DNA of 64,000 nucleotides from Ditylenchus dipsaci. Lineage: Eukaryota; Nematoda; Chromadorea; Rhabditida; Anguinidae. The stretch spans positions 124,001 to 188,000 of the forward strand of contig SADC01000056.1 in NCBI GenBank assembly GCA_004194705.1, given 5' to 3'. Shown here one piece after another: positions 45,287-55,806 of this stretch (the first letter of the stretch is position 1; every line of letters starts with the position of its first letter). The translations under genes were made by a program, and so were the position numbers. The notes under the pieces are model-generated. The model did no database searches. It was given only the letters and a program-made list of their open reading frames with translations, and was not told the DNA's origin.

Positions 45287-45709
45287 TGGCTCATTTATAA
45301 ACGTTGTCGTTGTCGTTGGAAAAATGTTTTATAAAGGCGTTTTCATGCCAACGACAATGACAATGACAACGACGACCTATTTATAAAAAATCCAACGACA
45401 ACGACGACGCCAGCGACAGCGAAATTTTTTATTCCAAATTGGAAAAATTTTGAATTTTGAGTTAGAATTTTAAAGATTAACTATATTGTCCACAAGTTTT
45501 CCTTCGAAATCTCGACTCGAAATGCGAAATTTGTCCGATTTGGAATAAAAAATTTCGTTGTCGTTGGCGTCGTCATTGTCGTTGGCTTTGTCGTTGGATT
45601 TTTTATGAATAGGTCGTCGTTGTCGTTGGCGAAAAAAACGGTTTTATAAAAAAATATTCCAACGACAACGCCAACGACGACGACAACGACAACGTTTATA
45701 AATGAGCCA
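45287..45709. mobile_element. TGGCTCATTTATAAACG element, TTA duplication
   Basis: 423 bp with inverted ends TGGCTCATTTATAAACGTTG. TTA flanks both sides (45284-45286 and 45710-45712). About 170 bp per arm pair, rich in CAACGACGAC / GTCGTCGTTG. A TWA target and long inverted ends fit PIF/Harbinger-type miniature elements. A stray TATAAATGAGCCATC follows at 45715-45730. Confidence 0.8.
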
Positions 45710-45769
45710 TTAGATATAAATGAGCCATCTAAACACTATTCTTAAATGGGTAAAAAACAGCAACTTCAG

Positions 45770-45938
45770 GTGATGGCAGCAGCTACAACTATGCCGGCGG
45801 CGATGATAGTTCCTCAAGCAACGCTGGCGGTGGTGGTGAAAAGCCTAAGACCGTTGTCTCTTGCAGTCTGGAATCCAAGTGAAGGCGCAAAAATTCATGT
45901 GCAAAAAGTATCCTGAACTTTTAATGTCTGTTTTTTGA
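45770..45938 (+). CDS. isolated glycine-rich exon, unknown gene
   Basis: After AACTTCAG (a good acceptor) the sequence reads GDGSSYNYAGGDDSSSSNAG, GGGEKPKTVVSCSLESK. The frame then meets a stop at 45880, but one more G there continues it as KAQKFMCKKYPELLMSVF to a TGA at 45936-45938. This looks like the last exon of a secreted or low-complexity protein. The upstream exons are not found; mobile elements occupy the preceding kilobase, so the gene may be broken. Family unknown. Confidence 0.35.
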
Positions 45939-47309
45939 TTGAATAAATGTGGTTTAAGATTATTTCAGAATGGGACAAAAAGTACATAACGTCAATACCC
46001 CGTTTTGAATAAAAATATTGCGATTAGTGTACTTTAAGGTAGTCAAGGTCTTAATCTTTTCAATTTTTTTAAACGGCGTTTTTTAGACTAGAAAACCACG
46101 AGAAATTTGACAGAAAAAAATACTTTTGGTGGACATATAAAGACATATATAGAAAATCTGGCGCTATTATAGAATATCCCCCTAAAACCAACCTTATAAA
46201 AATCGCTGTAACTACCCTTTCGAACAAGAAATTTAGTCTTAGTCCTCAGGCTAGGGGGTATGCCAACGTACGGAAGTTGTGACTAATAAATAGTTTACGC
46301 ACATTTTCCGGGGTCTGGGACATATATTTGGGTGCTCTTTACTTAACTTTTAAAAGGCATAAGTTTGGGGGGGGGGGGTGGTATTCTATACTAGGGCCGC
46401 AAATCGTTTATTCACTATATCGTGAAAAAAAATTGATCAACAAGGGGGGTTCGAACAAAATTAGTTTCAATTTTTCGGCGAATGAAATGTCTTTGTGTAA
46501 ATTTAGTGGCTTAGTCATGTTTGCAAAAGCCGTGCAAAAGAGTAGGAGAATGTATAATTTTATTTTTCCTCATGTATCATTCTATATAATGTCTATGTTT
46601 TAACAGATTTTTTACAAATACAACAAAAACGATTTCTATTATACAACTCTGCTCACATAAATGTATTAGTAGTCTATAAATCAAAGTAATAAAAATTTTA
46701 TTGATTACATAAAAGACTATAGAAATACGTCAAAAAGTTTGCTTTGATGATATTACAAATTATTTAGCTTTTATAAAAATACATCAAAGATCAATGTCAA
46801 AGGGCATCAACGTGTATTTCAATATGTCTGGCTACTTACATTTTTGATTGAAGCTTTGATGTTTCTTCAAAAGCCGGTTGTGTTATCAATAGCCTTTTAT
46901 ATTTATACACCAAAAATAAAATCTACAAAATTGTAAGTAGATCAACATTGTTTTACTGAATAGTAAACTATAAAAAATCGAAACGAATGTAAACCAATGT
47001 ATGTAGAGTCTATAAAACGACAATATTTTACTAATTTTGCTGTTGAAAACTTGTATGCTTTTGCATTTTTAAGATGATTAGTTTACTAAATTTTCATATT
47101 ATGGTTTTCAAAGTTATACAAAGTTTCAACTTTTTATAAAAAAGCACTGTTTGGTATTTATTTTGCAGGCAGAAAAAATCCTTTATCACAACTAAAAAAT
47201 GCCATTTGCTAATGAATTTTTTCGGTTATTGTTAATAGCATGAAAAAGCCTAGACTTTACGCTTCTGATAAGAAAATATATATCAAGGCTATTTAACATG
47301 TAAAAAGTT
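45939..47309. other. intergenic, nothing recognised
   Basis: AT-rich. 46150-46400 has a poly-G tract (46366-46378) and an inverted pair (ATAGAATATCCCCC / GGGGGTGGTATTCTATA). No gene supported. Confidence 0.4.
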
Positions 47310-47312
47310 TAA

Positions 47313-47680
47313 TGGCTCATTTATAAACCTTGTCGTTGGAATATTTTTTTTATAAAACCCTTTTTTCGCCAACGACGACGACAACGACGACTTATTTATA
47401 AAAAATCCAACGACAACGCCAACGACAACGACGACGCCAACGACAACGAAATTTTTCATTCAAAATTGGACAAATTTCGCATTTTTAGTCGAGCTTTCGA
47501 GTGAAAACGTGTGGAGAATATAGTTAATCCATAAAATTCTGACTTAAAATGCAAAACTTCTCCAAGTTGAAAGAAAAAATTTCGTTGTCGTTGGCGTCGT
47601 CGTTGGCGTAAAAGTGCCTTCATAAAACATTTTTTCCAACGATAACGACGACGACAACGACAACGTTTATAAATGAGCCA
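47313..47680. mobile_element. TGGCTCATTTATAAACC element, TAA duplication
   Basis: 368 bp, ends TGGCTCATTTATAAACC and its inverted partner. TAA flanks both sides (47310-47312 and 47681-47683). Third member of the Harbinger-like family in this window. Confidence 0.8.
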
Positions 47681-47776
47681 TAAAGACATGAAAGTTTAAT
47701 TTTTTAGTGTTTCTTTTAAAATAATTTTTTTTGTGATTAGAAACAAAAATAATTGTTTTTTTCTAAATTATTTTGC

Positions 47777-48629
47777 AACAAAATTTTGGTGCATAGACGT
47801 TTCGCCCATATTTGGACAAATGTCCAAATATGGCGAAACGTTTCGCCCATATTTGGACATTTGTCCAAATATGGGCGAAACGCTAATATTGCCTTGGTCC
47901 CCCTGTTGATTTTTTTACAAATTTTCATTTTGTTTAATTGCGTCAAAAACCGTTCCATAACACATTTTCCCTCGCTTTTTAGCGAAAAAAGGGATTATAT
48001 CTATAAACCTCGTACCATTTTGTGAATTTTCCAACCATATGCTGATGTCATGTTTTGTTTTCGATTTTTGGATTTATAATTATTTGTCTGTTTTTTTGCT
48101 GAAAGGGCTATTTTTAGAGTGCCTAACAAAGTGCTACTAGAATTTTTGGGTTTTTTCAGGATTCACGATCTTCACTGAAATTAATCCCATAATTTTTCAA
48201 AGTATGGCGCACTAAATTTATTTACAACGATCATAACAATCAAACATTTAAAACGACTTCAAAATGACTGTTAGCAAATGTTATTGGAATAGATGGAAGC
48301 TCTTGTTGCTGTTTCGATTTTTGCCAACTGTTTTCTAGATCTGGCGAATACACCCTCCATCCAACACTCGAGTAGATCAGCACATTCACTTGGAAAAGCT
48401 CTGGTTTGAAATACAATCTTTTTTTTTTTTAAAAGCGAGGCAAAATGTGTTATGGAACGGTTTTTGACGCAATTAGACTAAATAAAATTTGTAAAAAAAA
48501 TCAACAGGGGGACCAAGGCAAAATTAGCGTTTCGCCCATATTTGGACAAATGTCCAAATATGGGCGAAACGTTTCGCCCATATTTGGACATTTGTCCAAA
48601 AATGGGCGAAACGTCCCTTTACCAAAATT
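47777..48629. mobile_element. inverted-repeat element with four 44-bp palindromes
   Basis: Inverted ends (CAAAATTTTGGT...GACGTTTCGCCC). Each end holds two adjacent palindromes of CGTTTCGCCCATATTTGGAC and its complement (47798-47840, 47839-47882, 48528-48571, 48570-48613). Next comes the CCTTGGTCCCCCTGTTG motif (47892 and inverted at 48502) and then a paired ACCGTTCCATAACACATTTT block. It ends about 135 bp before the zinc-finger start codon. Target duplication not fixed. Confidence 0.75.
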
Positions 48630-48763
48630 TTTGGTATATCTGCTTTAAAGGCTTATAACTGCAAAGCAGCGCAACGAGCAAATCATTATTAAAATCGCTT
48701 AATATATATCGTCAAACATCGTTTACATCAATAACAATTTAGACATCTGAATATTTTTCGAAA

Positions 48764-51700
48764 ATGCTGAAATGTTGTATTTGCTCTGATTCTACTTCCC
48801 TGAATGCTAATGAACTGGAGGCACACATAGCTTCCATCCATTTTGACTGTACACCATATGAAGTTTGTTTAGACAGTTATCTTTAAATTGAAAAAGACCA
48901 AACAAAAAATTATTTCTTTAGTGTGATCATTGCAAATATGCGAAATTTCCGACAGAATATGCTGTGCGTCGTCATTTTGAAGTGGATCACGGCCTTTTTG
49001 TGTATTATGTAAGTTTGTAGTTCTTACAGTCTAATGTCATTTACTATTAGTACTGAAAGTTTACAGGTAAAATTTCAAGTGACTCCAGCCATAGAAGAGA
49101 AGAAAAGCAAGATCCAAGAGTGCCTTAACTATTCTCTCCAGCCTGCTGACCGTCAAACAAAACTATCCGACGATGCGATAGCTAAAATACTTAATCCGCT
49201 GTTCAAAAGTATCAAAGAGCAGCAATTAGTTCAGCAGCCTGGAAATTGTGCTACTTCAGAAAAGATGATCAGGAGAACAGGGGAAATGACACAAAACCTG
49301 TGTTTGTGATCAGTGACGACGATGAAGACAATGAAGATGGTGAGATAGAAGTAGTGGCCGACACACTCCATACACACACTCCAAGCACAACTGCTGACAA
49401 TATGCGCAACTCCTGTTCTAGCAATTCAATTGCGACTCCCGAAGAAGCAGTGGAAAGTGCTGGAAGTAAGCTACTTAATTATAACTTTACACTCACTTTT
49501 TAGTAGTTTAGCTTCAAAGAACACACCTTTGACTAGTAGGATCCAAGAACTTGGTAATAGCACTACAAGTCAGCCATCCTACCAAGAAGCCGTCAGACAA
49601 AACACTCTAAAAGTTAAAAAAAAAGGCAAGAAAATGGTAAATTATTTTATTTTAACTAATCTGTTTTTTATATACTAGTAACTGTCTTTTTAAAAATTTC
49701 ATATAACAAAAAATTTAGTTCACCAAAGAGAACAGAGAAAACAATCTGAGAACTTAGCTAATCCAAGCCCTACGCAGTCATCAAATGACAACGTTCAGTC
49801 GTCAGCTAACGAGTTGCTGGAGGACATTACGGCTGTATCTTCAACACATACGCTTGAAAAGTAGGCATTATTGAAAAACATTTTTAAATCTCGAAAACTG
49901 TGTTAAAACTTTTTAAACACTCACTAATTTTGCCTAGGGGCTTAGTTAATGTACAAAACACAGCAGATGAGTTTAGGGGGTTTAATATGAAAAGAGTTGT
50001 TGTAAAGCTAACGAAAGAAATAAATACGCTTTAAAAAATTTCTGATTTTTTTAATGGCCGATTTGTGTCTAACTTCTTAACCCTAGGGCGGTCACGTGAG
50101 CACAAAGTGCTCATGACGTGACAATTTAGAACGACCATAGCTCAGCATCCTGATTAAGGAAATTTTTTCTTTATATGTCAAAGCATTTTCCAGAGATCAT
50201 GCTACGAAACACAAAAAGACTAGTGAATAGTATGGCTCCATCAAAAAGATATTGCCAAGAACAAAAGGTGACAGTTCTTTAGGTGACCGCCCTAGGGTTA
50301 AGGCAGAGCTGCCATCTCAAAATTTAAAAAAAAGGACATTTGGTCAAAAAACAGGAATTTGAAGGAAAATGTCCATTTTATCTAGTGCTTATTGCCATTT
50401 TGAGGCGAAAAAAAAAAAGATTTTAACTAAAACCCAAAATAAAAAAGATTCGGGTCCCAAAAAAAGGACAAATCTTTTCAAAAGGACATATGGAAGGGAC
50501 ACGGACGTTTGATCGAAAATCCGTTTGATCGAAAACCGTTTCATCGAAAACCGTTTGATCGAAACCGGTTGATCGAAAACCGTTTCATCGAAAGGGACGT
50601 TTCATCGAAAATGATTTTTCAAGGGCACTTACCGTATTCTCTCTAATAGGCCGACACCCTCTAATAAACCGACACCCCCTACTTTGAGGGACCGTATCTC
50701 AGTCCGAAGAAAAAAAATTACATCGCTGTTTATTGCGTTTTCTTAGTTCCCACGAGCTCTATCGATTCCGCTTTTTCGATTTTGGATTTTCACCCGAAAA
50801 TGTCGAGTTCGACCCAAAATTTTCACGATTTTTGAAGGGTTGAAAAATAAACCGACATGTCGGCCTATTAGAGAGAATACGGTAATATACTTGCATTCCC
50901 AATCATTTCCTAATCATTGTTCAGCAACTAGGACCGACTAGGACCATAAATTAAGGACCTCTAGTCGAGACTGATTAGGGGTTCGCACCAACAACCTTGG
51001 TGATGAATATATGGACCTCTAACTACTCAAACATTCAAAATTTTAATAAAAAAAAGGTATGCGCCCCGTTGGATTCAAATCAGCAGCCACTACATCAACT
51101 CTTAGAAGCCGTTTCGTCCCAAGGATGTTTCCCAATTTATTTTATATATTGCGTTAATATATTGCGTTGTAAGAAAATTAGAGTCATTTACAAGTACGCT
51201 GGCTATTTTTCATGGAAACATGCCTTTTTAGAAGTAAATAAATTAGTGTTCGTTTAGAGATAAAATAAATTGGGATGAAGGCAATGACAATCATGTATAC
51301 ACCGTTTGACTGCCATATGAAATTATTTTCGATGAAACGTCCCTTTCGATGAAACAGTTTTCGATCAAACGGTTTTTTATCAAACGGATTTTCGATCAAA
51401 CGGTTTTTCGATCAAACGTCACGTACCCCATATGGAAGCCCGGGTTAAGGTTGTCCTTTCTAAAGCAGAAAGGTGAATTAAGGTTATCATAATACTGAGC
51501 AGGATTTTCTCACAAATCACGAAATGAATGCAAACTGATATTTTAAAACACATATAAGTAAAAAATCCAAAGACCGCATAAATATTGTGATCGAGTTTTT
51601 TTTAATCTCTTAGAGAATCAGGATTGTTAGAATTGCATGTTTTATCTGAAAAAAAATAGTACACTTACTGCTTGCAGACCAATTGCGCTATCAGCTAGTC

Positions 51701-54204
51701 GCCAGTTGACATTGAAGTTTCGACGAAACTCTTTGCATGCAGTCACATCATGCGAGATGCGAGATGTTTCCGAAGAGCTAAACACTCAGAATTCTCATCG
51801 GTACATTTAGACTTTTCAAACATAAAATTGTTTCGAATAATTAAACCTTATTTCAGGAGAAAGATAGCCTATTGAGAAAAAATCAATGTTCGCACAATGC
51901 TATATCTTCTACTTCCGTAACTTCTTTTGCAATGGACTTAATAGATCAGAGCATAAACTCAAGCACTATTATGGAAGAGAAAACGAATCAGTCAGACGTC
52001 AATATGGTGGAATGCTTGGTATGCAATGAACAGGTGGAGAACAATATGTTCAGCCTGAATCGACATGTTAACACCATGTAAAATTCAAGACAAGATACAA
52101 AATTTCATTTTCAAACCAATTTAGACATACTCAATACCCGTTCTATAAGTGTAAAGAGTGTGGAGAAAAGTTTTTCTGGTGCGAACAAGAGGCAACTAGC
52201 CATGTTCAGCAAAAACATCCAGGCAAAGAGGACTGCATTATAGACAACTGGCAAAAGTACCACCCTCGCTTGAACCTTCGACAACCCAGATTTTTTAACA
52301 AAAGTCTAGACAGCGAGGATACACCAGCCAGTGGCAGTGGAAATACTACTGCAAGCATGTATGAGCAGCATCTGCCACTCCAAAGAGTAAACCAATGTAA
52401 GCAGCCTGAACCTCTAGACACCATCGGTTTACTTTAAAAACTAAAAAAGGTGTTACACCTGATTTCGAAGTTTCAGATAATAACTGTATGGTTATTTCTG
52501 ACTTTGACGAGCTGCTCCAAAGGAGCTCCCCACAAGTGTCTACATCTGCAACCAAAAAGCGCAGTTCAAAAAAAGCACCCAAGAAGCATAGTTCTGAGAA
52601 AGTGGTTAAGGTGAAGAAAATTAAAGACTCTTCTGGTGTGAAAGATAAAGCTCAGAGCTCGAGTGCCAAAGGCAAAAAGCATGCGTGCAGTGAGTGCAAT
52701 GAATCAATTCCAGCCTTTGACTGGACGCTTCTAAATCATGTCAACAGGTTAACTTTTTTACCAATGACTCAAAATAAAGGTGCAATTTGAGGATGTTTAA
52801 CAATTCAGGTTTATAAAAAATCGACACACCAATACTTGACACGCGGGTGCCTAAACTTTGAAAATGGTTTTTACTAGGGTTATGAAACGAGTCTATACTC
52901 GAGCACATTGATGTATATGATGGGTCTATGGGAATCTAGGATGTTCGAATCGAAGATTTTGTCGGATTTAGCAAAATTTTAATTATTAAAAATGCGATTT
53001 TTTGAAATTCTAACTAAGAATTGTCCAGTACAATAAAAAACTGTTTTTCAGTAAAAAAAATAGCAGATTCTTGTTTTCCATGCAGTCAAACTTCGATGTA
53101 GGCAATGTTTGGACCTCGTACTCGTACTTCGTACTCGTACTCATATTCGTACTACGAGTACTAAGTACGAGAAGAAATTTTAGAGGTACAAGGTACGAGT
53201 ACGAACAGCGTTAAAATACCAGTATTTATGAGTCACAAAGAAATACTGGCGCTTTACGAATAAAAAGCCGGATCTCAATGTCCTTTAATAAAAGATACAT
53301 TGAAAAATAATATTTTTAAAATTTAATCCCTGAATATCTAATGTGTTTATGTAAATACATTAATAAATAATGCTGTGAGAAATAAGTACCTGATAGCTAA
53401 TATTTTTTTATCCCAAATTCATAAATTCACAAATACGAGAGAAAATAAAGTACAGGTACTGAGTAGGGAAATTTTAAGGGTATGAGCAAGAGTACCAAGT
53501 AAGAGCCGAAATTTTCGCAGTACAAGTACGAAGTACGAGCAAAAAATTTTGTGGTAGGAGGTATGAGTACGAAGTAAGGAAGACATTTAGAGGTAAGAGG
53601 TACGAAGTACGACGGCTCAAATTTAGCACTACGAAGTACGAGTAAGACCATTTTCTGAAAGTCCAAGCACTGGATGTAGGGGCCTAGTTTAACTATACAG
53701 TCAACTGTACAGCCACAGTTAATGGTCATTCGATGCAAGTAATATGCTAGCATATGCTGGCAAAATATGCAAATGCTCGAGCATATGCTTGAAATCAATC
53801 CGCTCGAGTATTTTCACAATTCTAGTTTTTAACCAAAAAAAATTATGTTTCACGCTACGGGAGCAGATAAAATAGGTCTTTTTGATTTTATTCATTGACT
53901 TTTTTGCACATGAGCAAAACATTATTTACACGCATCGATCAATGAATATTTAACAAAAATAACTAGTTTCATTAAATATTGCCAAAACGTTTTTAGCATA
54001 AATTAGTAATTTTACAGCCACCTTCATCTCCCTTTATTCGAGTGCACAGGATGCGGGAAAAACTTTGAAAAATATCTGCGCAGCTACATGATCCGGCACA
54101 TCAGACATCACCACAATGGAGACACTAATTTAATTGTGGATAACCGTGTCAAGTATAAGAACCAGCTTGCAGATGGTTTACTTCAGTTATTTCCAAAAGC
54201 ATAA
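48764..54204 (+). CDS. multi-exon C2H2 zinc-finger protein
   Basis: Exons: 48764-48862, 48922-49008, 49067-49465, 49512-49635, 49719-49860, 51678-51800, 51857-52077, 52125-52396, 52477-52747 and 54018-54204. Finger-like pairs: CCICSDSTSLNANELEAHIA, CDHCKYAKFPTEYAVRRHFE, CLVCNEQ..LNRHVNTIH, CKECGEKFFWCEQEATSHVQ, CSECNES..LLNHVNSH and CTGCGKNFEKY..HIRHH. They come in couples, a short irregular finger followed by a more canonical one, each couple split by an intron at the same point. Between them lie an acidic stretch (VISDDDEDNEDGEIEVV) and a basic Ser/Lys linker (KRSSKKAPKKHSSEK). Likely a nuclear DNA- or protein-binding regulator. One more A at 49260-49263 joins two frames of exon 3; joins 4-5 and 6-7 are also off by one. 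Introns 5 and 9 hold mobile elements. No named orthologue recognised. Confidence 0.78.
50496..51429. mobile_element. GGGACACGGACG element with CGTTTGATCGAAAA arrays, 8-bp duplication ATATGGAA
   Basis: Ends GGGACACGGACGTTTGATCG and CGATCAAACGTCACGTACCCC-like are inverted. ATATGGAA is exact on both sides (50488-50495 and 51430-51437). Inside each end are four to six copies of CGTTTGATCGAAAAC in opposite orientation. A GGG start suggests a Merlin- or Mutator-like group, as for 31520-32189. It sits in the large fifth intron of the zinc-finger gene. Confidence 0.85.
50632..50882. mobile_element. nested CCGTATTCTCTC element, TA duplication
   Basis: CCGTATTCTCTCTAATAGGCC and GGCCTATTAGAGAGAATACGG are perfect inverted ends flanked by TA. 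It inserted into the 50496-51429 element and is therefore younger. Confidence 0.75.
53103..53672. mobile_element. hAT-like element with CGTACT arrays, 8-bp duplication GATGTAGG
   Basis: Starts CAATGTTTGGAC and ends GTCCAAGCACTG. GATGTAGG is exact on both sides (53095-53102 and 53673-53680). Arrays of CTCGTACTTCGTA (left) and TACGAGTACGAAG (right) fill the ends. Located in zinc-finger intron 9. Confidence 0.85.
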
Positions 54205-54457
54205 TGATTTTTTATAGTATTTGTTAATGTGTTTGTCGACTTTTATTGCTGCTATGGTTCTTATGTTGAAAAATTTTCGATCATTTGTTATGATAACCTC
54301 CAGATTACACCAAACACTACATTTTGTTATTAATCAAAGCTTATGGGTTCATATTTTGCTTGCGAAAGCTTTTTACTATAAATTTTTTAACTATAAATCT
54401 GATTATTATGTTGCATGATTTAATTATGCGTCATACTTGAGCAAGCTTTGATGCCCT

Positions 54458-54916
54458 GCTCACTATGGAGGTCGAGGTAAATCAATGTCTAGATCTAGCG
54501 TTTTTTGATATTTATTTAGTGTAAAATACAAAAATACGAAATACAAAAATATGTAAAATACGAAAAACACGATTTTTGCTTGGTCCCCCGTGTGGTTTGG
54601 GTTTTGGCTTCCAGGGGACACCTACAGACCAGGACCGAGACCACAGAAAGGCCAAGCGAAAATCGTGTTTTTCGTATTTTACACTGAACAAATATTGTCG
54701 GCGAGAAAAATTGATCTGTAAAAACAGAGTTTTGAAGAACGACCTAGAAAAAAGTTATGGCTACTTTAAAATGGGGTTATTTCTTGTTGCACCTCGTACT
54801 TCTCGATTTAAGGGATAGGTCATCTATATCAGATTTGGAATTTTTCAATCAAAAAACGCTAGATGTGGACATCGATTTATCTCGACCTCGCACCTCGATC
54901 TCCTTTGTGAGCAAGC
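54458..54916. mobile_element. inverted-repeat element downstream of the zinc-finger gene
   Basis: The arms TGCTCACTATGGAGGTCGAG and CTCGATCTCCTTTGTGAGCA are inverted, and inner parts pair too (ATCTAGCGTTTTTTGAT; CGATTTTTGCTTGGTC / GGCCAAGCGAAAATCG). The flanks CTTTGATG and CTTTAAAA are only partly alike, so the target duplication is unsure. Confidence 0.6.
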
Positions 54917-55245
54917 TTTAAAAGAACGATGAATACGGCAGTTTTAAAATAAAAAACTTTTAGTAAGATAAAACTCTTTCTGTTCTTTTGGGCTAAAAGA
55001 AATATGAAATAATGTGTTTTCTAAAAAGTCGGCGAATTTATAAGTCAATTAGCCTTCCAATATTTTCAAATATTCATGTTGTTTATAAAAAATTCGAAAT
55101 TAAGTCGAAACAAAATGTTGGTTCTTGATTTCACGTTTTGAAATCAATTATTTTTGTATGCTGTAATAATCAGCAGTGCTTTATTTTTTGAAAATAAAAA
55201 AAATTTGACTTATCTTTAAAGGCAATACAAGATCATTAATTTGGA

Positions 55246-55427
55246 ACTTGTCCACAATGTGCGCCCAAATTTTAGCTTGGTCCCCCTGTTGTTTTTCCTT
55301 GAAAAATGCCTTGGTCCCCCTATTGTTTTGAAGGTGGGGAATAGGGGGACCAAGGCATTTTTCAAGGAAAACAACAGGGAGGAACAAGCTAAAATTTTGG
55401 GGCGGACATTGTGGACAAGGTCCATTA
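55246..55427. repeat. fold-back of GGTCCCCCT motifs
   Basis: ACTTGTCCACAATGT and its inverted partner bound a hairpin in which AGCTTGGTCCCCCTGTTG and GCCTTGGTCCCCCTATTG are followed by their own reverse complements. The turn is near 55335. Confidence 0.7.
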
Positions 55428-55806
55428 ATTTTACAAATGAAAACGAAACGATGAAAACCACGAATTTCTATCTTATGTAAAAGTCAATCCTTTATAATTT
55501 ACACCTCGCTTGCGTGAGTGCCATTTTTATCAGTGTATGGTTTTCCTATGAGTGTACATCTTTGCTCTCCAAACGACAAAAGAAAGGCTTCAGCCCGGTT
55601 AGCCGCCACAGCTTCCCCCCGTAAATACATCCGTGGGTATAAAATAAAGGCTGTATTTGACTTGTTATCTCTATAATCACTTGCTGCATGTTGATTGACA
55701 TACGACTTGGATTGTCTTATTTTTTTCTATTGTCTTAAAAAGTATTCTCTATCTTCTAACATTACCAAAACTCGACGTTTATGAAGTAAATTTAAAAAAT
55801 TAAAAA

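Noticed and set aside
52206..52582. Minus-strand frames at 52206-52424 and 52346-52582
   Set aside because: They lie opposite well-supported zinc-finger exons on the plus strand.
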